Under the pieces are notes generated by a model that searched no databases, was not told the origin of the DNA, and was given only the letters and a program-made list of their open reading frames with translations. The position numbers and the translations under genes are program-made. Positions 1-12,100 of a stretch of DNA of 64,000 nt are shown here, piece after piece; the stretch's first letter is position 1, and every line of letters starts with the position of its first letter. The stretch spans positions 24,862,001 to 24,926,000 of the forward strand of contig CP093831.1 of NCBI GenBank assembly GCA_033063855.1, in the 5' to 3' direction. Origin of the DNA: Smittia aterrima (taxonomy: Eukaryota > Arthropoda > Insecta > Diptera > Chironomidae).

Positions 1-137
1 ATCAGTTCTTTTAAACATGACGACGTGTGATTAATATTTTTCCCTGTGAGTAATTTGATTAGGATGCAATATTGTAGTGCGAGATGCAGCTCTCATTGAG
101 CCTGGTGCTTACATTTCTGATCTCAAAAGAGAACATC
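1..137. other. Sequence downstream of the first odorant receptor
   Basis: No gene is seen. The stretch from about 82 to 137 resembles the DNA just downstream of the second odorant receptor (about 1850-1883), sharing a 'gcagctct.attgag' start and the run into the stop codon. It is probably 3' untranslated sequence carried along in the receptor duplication. Confidence 0.5.
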
Positions 138-1394
138 CTAAGCGTAAACATTTTTCAGCAAAGTGAAGTAAGAATAAGCGCTCGTAAAGATCTGAAAATA
201 AATTACTAACATCATTGATTCATTCGATTTAATGAAACTTACTGTTGTGAAGCTTAGAAGAGAAACTTCTGCAAATCCCATTGCCGAAAACTTTTTGACT
301 TTCTGAGATCTTTGCATGATGAGAACCAGTTGCTTCTTCTCAGAAATGTCATCGATAATTTCCCAATCGCTGTCGTAAACTCCTTCAGCGACTGCGCCTG
401 TTGCATTGATAATGTTTTGTCCGTAAGCAGTAACCAAGTAAGCGTGTCCGCTGAGCATTGCAAGATAGGGAGCAAAGAACATGTAAACTTCAAAGTCTGC
501 ATCGCCTGTCGAGAGTTGAAAAGCCACCAAGCACAAATTGAGTGAAGTTATGACAAACACTGACAGGAAAGTTGGCGAATAGATTTCACTTAAATCATCG
601 CAAAGATGAAGTAGTTTGATGTGATGAGCGATTAATGAATTAGTTTTTTCCTTTCGTTGTGAATCTGGTAAACTCATCGCTGCTTTGAAATCCCCTTTCA
701 AAATGTCGAATTCCAAATTTAACAAAGTGATCAGAGCAAAGAGTAACGAATCAGAAGAGAGGAGATTACCCAGGCAACTCCAAGCGACCCAATCTCCCAA
801 AAGGAGTAAGAGTGGGTATGTCTTTTTGGTGTAAGGATCGAATGGGAGCCAAAAATCGAGAGTGGGCTTCATTGTTCCGAATAAAACGTAAGGAATAACC
901 GGGTACGCAACCGGAAGGAAAGTTCCCAAGAAAGTTATTGCGTAGATTATGATGTTTCTTTGATATTTTTTGAGATGAACTTCGGTCTCGACTTTGAAGC
1001 TGCCATTTGGTCGTGAGTCAAAAATCTCTTTGAGATCTCGATTCAGCTTCAAAATCTTCTTTCGATTGATGAAAGTGACGATTCCTTTACTTGTGACAAG
1101 TAACGTGTACATTCCATTCGGAATAGCGCTCAAAGCTTCCATGATTTCGTCGGCGACAAGTGCGTAAGCAAAAAACGAAAAAGCGCAAGGCAGAAGAAAG
1201 AACAATGTTGCTCTGTAGTAATTAACTCGAACGAAATGTTCAAACTTCTGAATGTAATTTTCTGTTCCTTTCGATGGCTCCAATGTGAACATCATCGTTC
1301 GAAAGAAGAAAAACGGATAGATTGTAAATGTCTCAAAGACAATCTCATCTTCCTGCTTTTTTTGATTTATCAGCTTTAAAATTTTATCCCACAT
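138..1394 (-). CDS. Odorant receptor 1 of a tandem pair (7tm_6 family)
   Basis: Predicted insect odorant receptor, a seven-helix ligand-gated channel subunit of olfactory neurons that normally pairs with Orco. Coding exons are complement(138..191, 243..1394), about 401 aa. Several hydrophobic segments are visible. The C-terminus after splicing reads SLLSFTT + IFTSAYSYFTLLKN, which is the conserved last-helix signature of the family (F..SL..F....AYSYFTLL). The intron at 192-242 is 51 bp with GTAAGT donor and TTTTCAG acceptor. It is a multiple of three without a stop, so an unspliced reading stays open through it. The frame is open up to an ATG at 1469, but 1394 is preferred: it aligns with the start of the neighbouring receptor, and the conserved 5' leader 'gagctgacagaaaactgaat' (complement strand) lies at the equivalent place in both. 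No key region is missing. Ligand unknown. Confidence 0.88.
   Translation of the reverse strand: MWDKILKLINQKKQEDEIVFETFTIYPFFFFRTMMFTLEPSKGTENYIQKFEHFVRVNYYRATLFFLLPCAFSFFAYALVADEIMEALSAIPNGMYTLLVTSKGIVTFINRKKILKLNRDLKEIFDSRPNGSFKVETEVHLKKYQRNIIIYAITFLGTFLPVAYPVIPYVLFGTMKPTLDFWLPFDPYTKKTYPLLLLLGDWVAWSCLGNLLSSDSLLFALITLLNLEFDILKGDFKAAMSLPDSQRKEKTNSLIAHHIKLLHLCDDLSEIYSPTFLSVFVITSLNLCLVAFQLSTGDADFEVYMFFAPYLAMLSGHAYLVTAYGQNIINATGAVAEGVYDSDWEIIDDISEKKQLVLIMQRSQKVKKFSAMGFAEVSLLSFTTVSFIKSNESMMLVIYFQIFTSAYSYFTLLKNVYA
192..242 (-). other. 51-bp phase-0 intron of odorant receptor 1, in frame and stop-free
   Basis: The complement strand reads GTAAGTTTC at the 5' end and ATTTATTTTCAG at the 3' end. The length is 17 codons with no stop, so retention would insert 17 residues between the two halves of the terminal helix motif. 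The homologous intron of the second receptor ends TTTTTAG, and that TAG is an in-frame stop. Confidence 0.8.
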
Positions 1395-1883
1395 CTTTAC
1401 AAGTTGAAGCGACTTCGATGAGAGCTGACAGAAAACTGAATGAATTGTTACTTGTTTCCCTCCATTCATAGTCCTAAATGCTCTTAATATTTAATCAAAA
1501 AGCTATTAAATTTTTATTACACTTGAAAGTTCAATGAAATTATTTTGTGAATCACAAGTTGCGATGAAATTTTTATTAGGCTTAACTTTTAATCTAACTT
1601 AGAAATAGTTTAATCTAACCGTTTACCCTCCTGTACTAAAAAGAAATTCATTGAAGTTCACAATCGATATTTCAGGAGCAAACGTTTTAATTTTTAATAT
1701 GAAAAACTGAAGCAATGTTGAGGGGTGAAATAACTTAATGTTTTTTGTTTATGTGAGATGCGACAAAATTTATGACTTCCGCACATTCGTATTATAATGA
1801 AAGAGCTGTGTGCTGCTTGTGAATTATTTCCTTACAATCTTCAGTGTTATTGCAGCTCTAATTGAGACTATCAATGCGACTTT
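1395..1883. other. Spacer between the two odorant receptors
   Basis: No gene is seen. This holds the 5' leader and presumed promoter of receptor 1 and the 3' region of receptor 2. A block near 1745-1835 (from 'gtttatgtgagatgcgac' to 'agctgtgtgctgcttgtg') recurs at 3905-3995 upstream of receptor 2. The upstream region was therefore duplicated with the gene. Confidence 0.6.
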
Positions 1884-3122
1884 TTAAGCGTAAACATTTT
1901 TCAGCAAAGTGAAGTAAGAATAAGCGCTCGTAAAGATCTAAAAATAAATTATTAACTTCGTGAATTTAATCGATTGATAGAAACTTACTGTTGTGAAGCT
2001 TAGGAGAGAAACTTCTGCAAATCCCATCGCTGTTAACTTCTTCACACTCTGAGATCTTTGTATGATGAGAACCAGTTGCTTCTTCTCCGAAGTGTCAGCA
2101 ATAACTTCCCAATCACTTTCATAAACTCCATCAGCGACTGCACCTGTTGCGTCAATTATGTTTTGACCATAATTACAAATCAAGTAAGCTTGCCCGCTTA
2201 GCATTGCAAGATAGGGACCACAGAACATGTAAACGTCGAAGTCTGCTTCGCCTGTTGAGAGTTGAAAAGCCACCAAACACAAATTGAATGAAGTTATGAC
2301 GAATGCCGACAGAAAAGTCGGCGCGTATATTTCACTTAGATCATCGCAAAGATGAAGTAATTTGATGTGATGAGCGATTAATGAATTAACTTTTTCCTTT
2401 CGTTGTGAATCTGGTAAGCTCATCGCTCTCTTGAAATCACTTTTCAAAATGTCGAACTCCAAATTTAACAAAGTCACCAAAGCAAAAAGCAACGAATCAG
2501 ATGCGAGAAGAGTAGCCAAGCAGTTCCAAGCGACCCAATCTCCCCAAATATACACAAATGGGAATGTCTTTTTGGTGTAGGGATCGAATGGGAACCAATA
2601 ATTCACGGTAGGCTTCATTGTTCCGAATAAAACGTAAGGAACTATCGGAAACGCAATCGGAAGGAATGTCAGTATGAAAGTTCCTGCGTAAACTTTGATG
2701 TTTCTTTGATACTTTCTGAGATGCTCCTTTGTCTCAAGTTTAAAGCTTCCACTTGGGCGTGAGTCAAAAATCTCTTTGAGATCTTGATACAACTTCCAAA
2801 TCTTCTTTCGCTTAATGAACGTGACGATTCCTTTACTTGAGACAAGTGTTACATACATTCCATTAGGAATAGCGCTCAAAGCTTCCATAATTGTTGTAGC
2901 GTTGACAGCTGCAAAAGCAAAGATCATCACCGCTGCTGGTGGAAGGACGATCAATGAAACTCTGTAGTAATTAACTCGAAAGAAGTGTCGAACTTTTTGA
3001 ATGTAATCCTCTCCTCCTTTCAATTGCTCCAACGTGAACAACATCGTTCGAAATGCGAGGAACGGAAACACAAAAAAAGTCTCAAAGACAATCTCTTCCT
3101 CGTTCGAATTTTGATTCGGCAT
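1884..3122 (-). CDS. Odorant receptor 2 of a tandem pair (7tm_6 family)
   Basis: Second odorant receptor, closely related to the first along its length. Both share blocks such as MEALSAIPNGMY, KEIFDSRP, VPYVLFGTMKPT and AHHIKLLHLCDDLSEIY. Coding exons are complement(1884..1937, 1989..3122), about 395 aa. The intron at 1938-1988 is again 51 bp, with GTAAGT donor and TTTTTAG acceptor; here the acceptor TAG would terminate an unspliced product, so splicing is needed for the IFTSAYSYFTLLKNVYA tail. The start at 3122 (MPNQ) has the conserved leader immediately upstream and no alternative upstream ATG that aligns. It is a predicted multi-pass membrane protein of olfactory neurons. The pair is a recent tandem duplication; ligand unknown. 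Confidence 0.9.
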
Positions 3123-4020
3123 CTCGAAACGACTTCGATAAGAGCTGACAGAAAACTGAATTGACTGCTATCTACTCCCTTCAAATTTATAGTCACGAAT
3201 GCTTTCTTCAATAATTAAAAAATCATAAAATATTTAAAAAAAAAGTGAAAATTGAGCAATTAAATTTTAAATGGAGGAAATTTCAAATTTTTATTAGATT
3301 TTTAATATTTTATTCGAAGTCTTGTGAAGGTTCGTAATTGCAAGTCACTTAAAATTTAAATATAACCCAGATTAAATTTAATCCTAATATTCATCATAAT
3401 ATTTAGGACTTGTAGTAGCTTTCACTAGATTTAAATTCTAATCGGCTCTTGTTGCAGAGGTGACACTCCACAGAATTGGGAGTTGCTGGCACCAATATTT
3501 GCCACTTCAGCCTTTTAATCTAACTCTCTTTACGAGCCTGCAACAACGAATGTTTTCCATAAATTTTATAAATTAATAAAAAAAAATTTAATGGAAAATT
3601 CATTACTTAAAAAATCAAATCACGAATTTTTCATTCAATGAAATTCACAATCGATATTTTAATTTTTAAGAGATTTTTTAATGTGGAAATATCAGCAAGT
3701 TGTAGCCTTTAGATTATTCAATAATCGTTATTGGCCATCATTACTTTCGAGTGGAAGTGAGTAATTTTCTTTTTTAAATTCTTCTAAGAATTAATTATTG
3801 TTGGGCTAACGAAGAAGTCAATTGACTTGAAAGGTCCCCTCTCTCGTCTAGGTACAACAACTTTGAATATTTTCTACGATAAAGGGGAGCAACATATTGT
3901 CCTTAGTTTATGTTGTGAGACGTGACGAAATTTACGACTTCCAAGCATATTCGTATAATAATTGAAAGAGCTGTGTGCTGCTTGTGAGTTAAATCCTTTA
4001 TCGCTAGAAAAAATGCACGG
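3123..4020. promoter_or_regulatory. Upstream region of odorant receptor 2, partly shared with receptor 1
   Basis: No gene is seen. Very AT-rich. Two patches match the upstream spacer of receptor 1: 'ttcacaatcgatattt' near 3646 and the 90-bp block at 3905-3995. Between them lies a 9-bp inverted repeat (TTGTTGCAG at 3449-3457, CTGCAACAA at 3538-3546) with no counterpart upstream of receptor 1, perhaps a small insertion. A promoter role is inferred from position and conservation only. Confidence 0.4.
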
Positions 4021-7000
4021 AACATTCTAATGGATTTAGTTGAAATTTATTTCTTTATTAGCTTGGAAAAGAAGTTTCAAAGTGTTTACGTGTGGAGCTT
4101 TCGATTTATTGCACAGGGCGAGAGCAGTGGAGCTTAAAAATTTATTGAATCCTCGTTATTTATTTCCATTTGCACGAAATTTCATTAAATTTTAATTTTG
4201 TTCAAACAACAATCGATACGCGACATGATCGTTACGCATTGATAGGCCAGAGCGCATCATTATTGATTGCGATAAAGCTTTTATTGCTCGCCCACCCTCT
4301 CTCCTCGCTCGCAATTATGACACTCGTGGAATTGTTTTAAATTAATCACACAATATTCGTTCTCATTAAAAAAAGGAGCGTTGATTCCAATCTGGATTAA
4401 AATAAATGTGTCTGAGGTCGTGGAGAGCTGCAGGTGACACAACCGAATGAAATCAGACAAGGATTGCTCATTGTTGACGTCGCTGTTAGCAAATTCACAT
4501 TTTTCAAGGAGGAATTTCTTCTCCGGGATTGCTCTCCCTCTGTGATGAGACGCGGAGATATTACTGGAGCACCGAATGCCAAGAGAGACTCTGCATACAT
4601 TCTAATTTATACGAAGGAGAGAATGGCAAAACTTTTCCCTTTTGCCCTCGCTCGCTTTGCCATAAAAAAAAGTTTAACAACGCTGTCAAAAAATTAGGAA
4701 AAAAGCTAAATGATGGAATCTCTCGTTTCGAGTGGAAACATGGAACAACCTCAACTACAGAGGAGAATTCTTTTCTCGGCTTGTTAACTTGATGAATCAT
4801 GAAAATGAGAATTTGTTAAGTGGAAGAGTCTCGAGCATGTTGTCTTACAATCGTCGAAGGAAAAGAAAGGAAACTTTTACAATGTCGCAAAGTGAAGATG
4901 AAGAAGACTAAAGCGAAAAGGGTTTCACACTCACGTCCGGTGAATGATAGATTTGGTTTCTTTTCTTTCTCAGGATTAGAAGTTGGACGAAGAGATAACG
5001 TCTAAGCTTTGAAATAAATGGTTCGAGCTCTTTCGTGTAAGCCAAGGCAACCGGAAATTTAATTAGAAATCTCAGTAGAAACTTAAAGTGGTTTGCAAAC
5101 TTCGCAAACCTTCGCAAACTAAAGCTTCAACAGTATTTCATCATATTTATGATTCCGTCTGCAAGATAAACATTACATAACACTTAACGTCATATTAGAT
5201 GTGCACGGCAAGAAGGGAAAGACGAGAATACATCGACATAATCATGGCAAAACACGGAGATTGTTTCTCCTCTGCTGCTTCTCTCGAGAGCATAATAAAA
5301 TAATTTTATGTTGATTTCCTCGCTCGCATTCGAGCTTTCTGTTTGACGTCGACGAGATTGCGAGAAGTTGTGTTTGAGCTTTAGTGCAAATCGTCGAACA
5401 AAAGAGAAACCAAAACTTCCATAAATTTGATCGATTAGGAAAACAGAATTTTGGGTTTAGTGGCTTTCGGAATTATTTTACGAGAGTTGAAGTGCCGTCA
5501 GTCGAAACTCGTTCCTCTCACAAAGAAACAGAATAAATTTATTCTTGTTTCAAAAAAATTCCGCGGCATTGAGAGCTTTCTATGAACTCTCGCGTTAAGT
5601 AATTAAGTAATAATCTTGTTACCACATTTCTCTCAACGAGTTAGCCTTGGGTATGAGCAGAGGAAATTCAGAGCTTCCGCTTTGGAACTTCAACACTTTC
5701 TCAACTTGATTCAACAATTAAAATTACATTAACACGTTCAACTGTGAGCGTTCTGAACGCGAAATGTTTTGTAAACATTTTCATCGCTGAATTGCAGTTT
5801 TCGAAAAGAAGGCTTTTGTGCGTTGAGTTTCACGTCATCGCCGCAGTTAATTGCACTTTCCGTAGTTGCTGATCTGCGATTAGTGCAAAGCCGAGAGTGA
5901 GATGGGAATTTTCCGCTGAACAGCTTCTGATTATTATCGAAGTAAAATGCAAGCGAGCGCTATAATTAAACGCTTTGTTCAGCCAGAAGCTATGAATCAG
6001 CGAAGAATTACCGCACATATCACGACGTAATGTCACAAACACTCGACAGAAATGCAAACTACGGAGAAAAACATTTGCGGAAAAACCAGTTTTTCACTTC
6101 AATTCATTTTGTTTTCGCTTGAATCTGATACAGTTATAAGATTTGTCATTGAAAATATTGATCCCCAACTTCATCATTGATTTCCCTTGCGACGCTCCGA
6201 CCACTAATTAGCATTAGCCGAGAATTACACAGAGGAGGTCGTCCTTGTTCATTCAACAGGTTTTTTCCTCCATCAAGTTCAAATGCATTGGGGAAAAGTG
6301 CAAAGCGCTTAAGGCTTTTTAATTGAATGATTTTTCCTCGAGTGTCTTGAACTTGAGTTGAAAAAAATGTTGACTCACCGCAACCGATGAATGCGATGAG
6401 GAAACTTTTTAGTAGTGAAGGCCATTGTTTAAGAATTTGTAATTACGTTCGCTTTTTCTTCTTTTTTTTTGGTTCGAGATGGAGAGAAGCTCAATGGGCT
6501 CTCTTGTTTTAATCTCTTCATGTAATTACGCTCAAGACTCTTCGATTGACGATAAACTTCTCACTTTAGTATTTAACTTGTCGATTGACAAGTTTGTGCT
6601 CAGTTGATTGAATCTGCCAACCCATTTCAATTTACCAGACGACGCTCAAGGAACATTTCCTATCACAAGGTCAACAACATTCATTCGACAATCGAGAGAC
6701 CAAGTTTTACTTTCTTGACGCACTTCGATATTAAATCTTGTTGTAAGCATGCGACTCTCTCGTTCTATAAATTTTAACTTGTTCTCTTTGTCTTCTTTAA
6801 CCTCGAGACTGCAGCAGAGTTGTAAAAACTCAGCTTTGAGCTGTAAATCATCTCTTTTTGCTAAACGGTTAAGTTCAAAGAAGTCACAACAATCTTCAAA
6901 GTTTTTATTTCGCATTAAATTGACCTTTGGCTTCACTTAAGCTTCAATGATAAAAATATCCGGATGACCACAAGGAAAGAACATAAAACAAGCAGAAATA

Positions 7001-9140
7001 TTCTTTGGCAAATAAAATACGTTTGCGATAACTACTAGAAACTCATTAAAAGACGACAAAATGAAATCAATATTGACTTGAGAGGAACTTTGTCAGTTTT
7101 CTGAATAATTTACCTCTCAAACCAGCTCTCGAGTTAATATTGGCAGATGAAACTTTACAACATCGGAGCATCAAATATCTTTTCAAATAATCATTTTGTT
7201 ACAAAGCTTTTCTTCAGAAATAATTGAAATTGCGATTCCCTCTCCAGGAATTAAATTTATTTCCAGAAAATTGACAACATCCGGGAAACTCAATCGTTTG
7301 ATAATTGAAAGCTTCTTTGTAGTTAGGGAACAAATTAAAATCGAATTAAACGAAATCACTTGAACAGTTTTTCCTCGACTTTTGCCATCCAATTATCGTT
7401 TCCGATTTCAACGAACATAAAACTCAAACGTCAACCGATTAAGCCAGTGAAATTGCAAATCCTTGTTAATAGTTTTTTTATTAAAAAGGCTTTTTTCGTG
7501 AATTGTTTTTGATGTAGTTGCGGACCCCTGGAGTTGAAGGTCAACTTAAGAATAATTGATAAAACTTTTAATTAGAGAAGAAAAAGTGAAAAGCGAAAAA
7601 AGCCTTTTCTCACTCTCGACTCTGTGACTGCAATTTTTTCTCTCTCGCCAGTCCAATGAACATCAACCAACCCAAAAACCGCGAATTTTGTGCCACAGAT
7701 TCACCTTTACTCGCGAAATATTTCGCTATTTACATGCAAAATAACAATTTCATGCTCACATACATTCTCAAGCTTCTCGCAATGGGAACTGTTTATGACT
7801 TGAACATAATTGTTTTTTCAAATTTACAGAAAGCATTCTATGAATTTTAAATTTTTATACAAATGGTTTTTATTCATGCCGAATGAGCATTTCAGTTGGC
7901 AGGCGAGAGCATGAACAGAAAAGGAAAGGAGCGCAAAGAGTTGAGGAAAAACGGCAGCAGAAACAAATTTTTTGATAAATGAGTTTCGTTAATTGAAACT
8001 GCTACAATTCTCTCGTTGAATTCAACAGAAAACCGCTTCGAGACCAGAAGAGTTCGGTGCAGAAAAAGCGTTTCTGAATAAAAGATTTCTAGAGAAATTA
8101 AAATGCGATGAATCAAACTGAGAAGAACCGGAATACCTCGTTACTCGCAAGCACTCGACTTAAAACTCGAAAGGAATATGTAACTTCGAGACTTGTGAAC
8201 ATCAAACTTGATTGCTTTCGTTAACTTTTAAATTTCTTGTCTCGTCGACCCTCGAATTCATTATAGAAAATAAACAGGGAAGTTAAACGAGAGAACCTTA
8301 AATTATTTACGGATTCATTAAAAGCGACTCCCTCTCTCAGTCACGGCGTCGCCTCTCCACCGTGCGCCTTCGTTAAAATGTGACAAAATCAGCACTTCCT
8401 AATTAACTTTTGAATATGATTCACGCTGAGATTCTGTTCCCTTCTCCACCTCCATCGGCGTGCTTCTCTTCTAAAGGGCTCTCTCGACATAAAGCCGATC
8501 AACATTAAGTAGAAGCCCGGCCAACGCTGAAACTCACGGTGCGTTCTCGTTAGTCGTGGAGATTTGCTCGCGTTATTTATGGAGCATCTCCGTTGAGGTT
8601 GTTCACGGTAATGAAAAAAAAAACTTCATTTATTTCAATGCGAGCGAGAGGAAATTAAATCTGAGCATGATGTTTGCTTCGTACCGGCATCTTCCGTGTC
8701 GGTTCCGAGTTACAAACTGCGTTGAGCATTTCCTTCAAATGGAAAAAGTTGAATAGTTGAAGGAATCTTTTTCTGAACTGACAACAGCTGAGGGAAGAAT
8801 TTTTCATTCGTCAAAAAGCAATTTCGTTTTGTTTCAACGAGAAAAGTTCTCGTTGCTTAAGAAACGAATCTCAACAAAAGCGAGTACTTTGATTGAAGTC
8901 GACAGTGACGCATTAAAGCGACAAATGAAATAATAAAATTGATTAAAATAATTCTTGGTTCAGACGTCGACAATAAAAGTCTCCCGCTGTCTACGACTCA
9001 TTCAATGACATCTCGAAGATCCCACGGGAGAAAAGTCTCAATTATTAAAGCATTTTGTTGTCACTTTGTCGACTCTAATTCCATTCAACTTTCGCCCTTT
9101 TGAATTACATCTAATCATTGTCTTGTTTGTTCCAATTTTA
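4021..9140. other. Intergenic or 5' intronic region before the ABC transporter
   Basis: I see no convincing coding exon. The short open frames here overlap on both strands, lack recognisable motifs and have no matching splice sites. A 5' untranslated exon of the ABC transporter may lie here, because the first coding exon is preceded by a good acceptor ending at 9141. Its position could not be fixed. Confidence 0.5.
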
Positions 9141-9148
9141 GAATTGAA

Positions 9149-12100
9149 ATGGACGCAGAAGCCGAAGGACTTCCGCCTGTTTCCACGGATGGCGTCGACT
9201 CGCACGTCATCGAAGTTAAGCCGAAGAGAAAAGTTTTAATTTCACAACAGTCAACAGTAGCAACACGTCGACAGCAAGCCGTTTGTGTGCGGAGAGCTCA
9301 CAAAATTTACGGCTCAAAGCGAAATCCCAATGTGATTCTCGACGGGTTGAACATGACCGTTCCAAAGGGCACAATGTAAGTTATGAAGTCGTCTCGCTTG
9401 TTTTTTTTTTGACTCGACAATAAAAAATTATCAGGTAATAAAGCGCGTGGGTCGTAATAAAAATAACTGTCACGTTGAGTTAACAAAAAACGTTTAATTT
9501 CAAGGAGAGCTTCGATGGGAATTATCACGCTGCGAAATCGAGATAAAAAGTTATTGGAAATCTTCGTGGTGTCAAGTGTCAAGATAAAACGAAATCATTA
9601 AATTGTAATTAAAAGCTTCGAGGAAAAACGAAAAGTTCGAGGGAACTTTTTTCTTCTTTCATTAAATGTTCTCGTAATTTTTTCTCATTACAAGTTTAAC
9701 TCGTTAGTTTTTCATTCAATTAAATTAGTCAATGATCAAAGGGGTGCACAAATACAAATGTAATCAAGTTATGCAACTACAAGTCTCAAGTACAAAAGTT
9801 CAACATAATTAGAGGAAATATCTCTTCAAAAGACTTCGTCACGCTGCTTTTTCCGCGCTTTATAGCAGTTAAACAAATTGAAGTATTTTAATGAAATTAT
9901 CAACGTTTTCGCATAGTCAGCAAAGTTCATCCTTCCCCTTACCTCTACACGACGAGTCACACTCTTAATGAATAATGCAGAGATTTTCTCGTAATTAATT
10001 TAAAGGCTCGACAAAAGCACACACAAAAGCGAATGTGTCGTATGGTAATGAAATCAAGACAGAAGGAAGCTTTATGGCTGTGAATGCTTGTTGGGTAAAA
10101 GCAACGTTGAGATAATTGCGCAGACACGTGAGGGTGTGAGGCAAGGGCTTCGGTGATAAATATGAATAAGTTTCACACTTCCTAAGAGCGTCGCTTCACA
10201 CCCAACGCAGTTTGTTCAACAATGTAATAATAATTAAGATGAATATTGTAGACCTTATGATTAATCGTTCACGCACTTCAGCAGCCTCTTGAAAATTTTC
10301 AATTCGTGACCTTTCTTTTTTCCTTTGAAAGACTTTCAACTTCTCCTGCTCTCATCGTTAATCAAAGAGGAAAATGAAAATTACGTCGAAGGATTCAACT
10401 AATGAAAGTTAATTAACTTTCAACTTCGACTAATGAAAAAGAATTCGCTCAATGTTGTTTCGTAATTGATTTGAATGCTCGAACTCACTCACATGCGACC
10501 CGGTCGTCACACAAAAGCTATTTATACAAGCTTATCCGTTCTTAATCACACTTTCAACCTTCCGTCGCTCATTTGTCAATAATTTAATCAAAATTTAATT
10601 GTCGGTATCGGTCGTTTAATGCACGAGCAATTTGCTGTGAACTTTAGTCTACAATAAAAGCTCAATGACTGTTAATAATGAATCGAATGTAAATATTATT
10701 TGACAGATATGGACTGCTAGGCGCATCAGGTTGTGGGAAAACGACGTTGCTCTCATGCATCGTTGGAAGACGGAGACTGAACTCAGGAGAGATCTGGGTG
10801 TTGGGAGGACGTCCCGGATCGAAAGGCTCAGGAGTTCCTGGCCCGAGAATCGGTTACATGCCACAAGAAATTGCTTTGTATGGTGAATTCACAATCAGAG
10901 AGACTCTCATTTATTTTGGATGGATCTATGGAATGGAAACAGACGATGTCGATGAAAAAATTGACTTTTTACTTAAAATGCTTTTACTTCCGAATGCTTC
11001 ACGGTAAAACCTTTTAAACTTCATTACACTTTTGTGTTAAATTGAATTTTATTCCAATTTAGGTTTGTTAAAAACTTAAGCGGTGGCCAACAACGTCGAG
11101 TGAGTTTGGCTGCAGCTCTAATTCATGAGCCGGAGCTCTTAATTCTCGATGAACCGACTGTTGGAGTTGATCCAGTACTCAGACAAGTGAGTTTCGAATT
11201 TCCATTAAAACTTTGTTTGTCTAACTCGGATTAAACAAATTTTGTAAGTGCGATGCATTTAGATTTGTTGAATTTTGTTCTCCCTCTGCCAATGTTGTCG
11301 AGTTATTGTAATCCAAATACAAACTGTGAAAATTCTTCTTTTATTTCAGACAATTTGGGATTACATGGTTGAAATTACAAAGTTCGGTCGAGCGACAATC
11401 ATCGTTACAACGCATTACATCGACGAGACACGACAAGCTCACATGATTGGCTTGATGCGAGGCGGAAAGTTCTTGGCTGAACAATCACCAGACGACCTTC
11501 TCAAGAAATATAACGCTGACTCGTTGGAAGATGTTTTCCTTAAACTTTCCGTGATGCAAAATATGGGAAAGAGACGACGATCGTCAATCGCTAAAGAAGT
11601 CATTGAAGCTGTTCAACTTCCAGCATCAACTGTGAGTCTCAAAGAGAAAGGTCAAAGAGCTTTTTAAAAAATAAATTGCTTTAAATTCTCAGAACCCAGC
11701 ATTAGATTTATCACACGACGATGATCACGGTGAGATTTCCGGGGAATTCGGTGACAACATTTCAATGTCATCAAGAGGACCTGACATCATGGCCCCAGCT
11801 GTTCACGCTTTACCATTGCCACCAGACGAAAATGCTAATCACTCCTGCTCCGATCATTTCAAAATCCTCAAATCCAATCACATGAAGGCACTGATTTGGA
11901 AAAACTTTTTGTGGATGTGGCGCAATGTTGGGTGAGAATCGAGAGAGAGATTTTTTTTTGTTCTGGGATTAATTCCTTTTAAGCAGAGGAAAAAATATGC
12001 AAACAAGCCAGTCCGAAAAGCTTCATTTTAATCTAGAACATCGCCATGGGAAAATCCTCAAAAATGACGATGAAACTTTTTTTTTTTTGCTTCTTTCAAG

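Noticed and set aside
4434..5005. Cluster of overlapping open frames of 60-90 aa on both strands
   Set aside because: Mutually overlapping, low complexity, no domain and no splice context.
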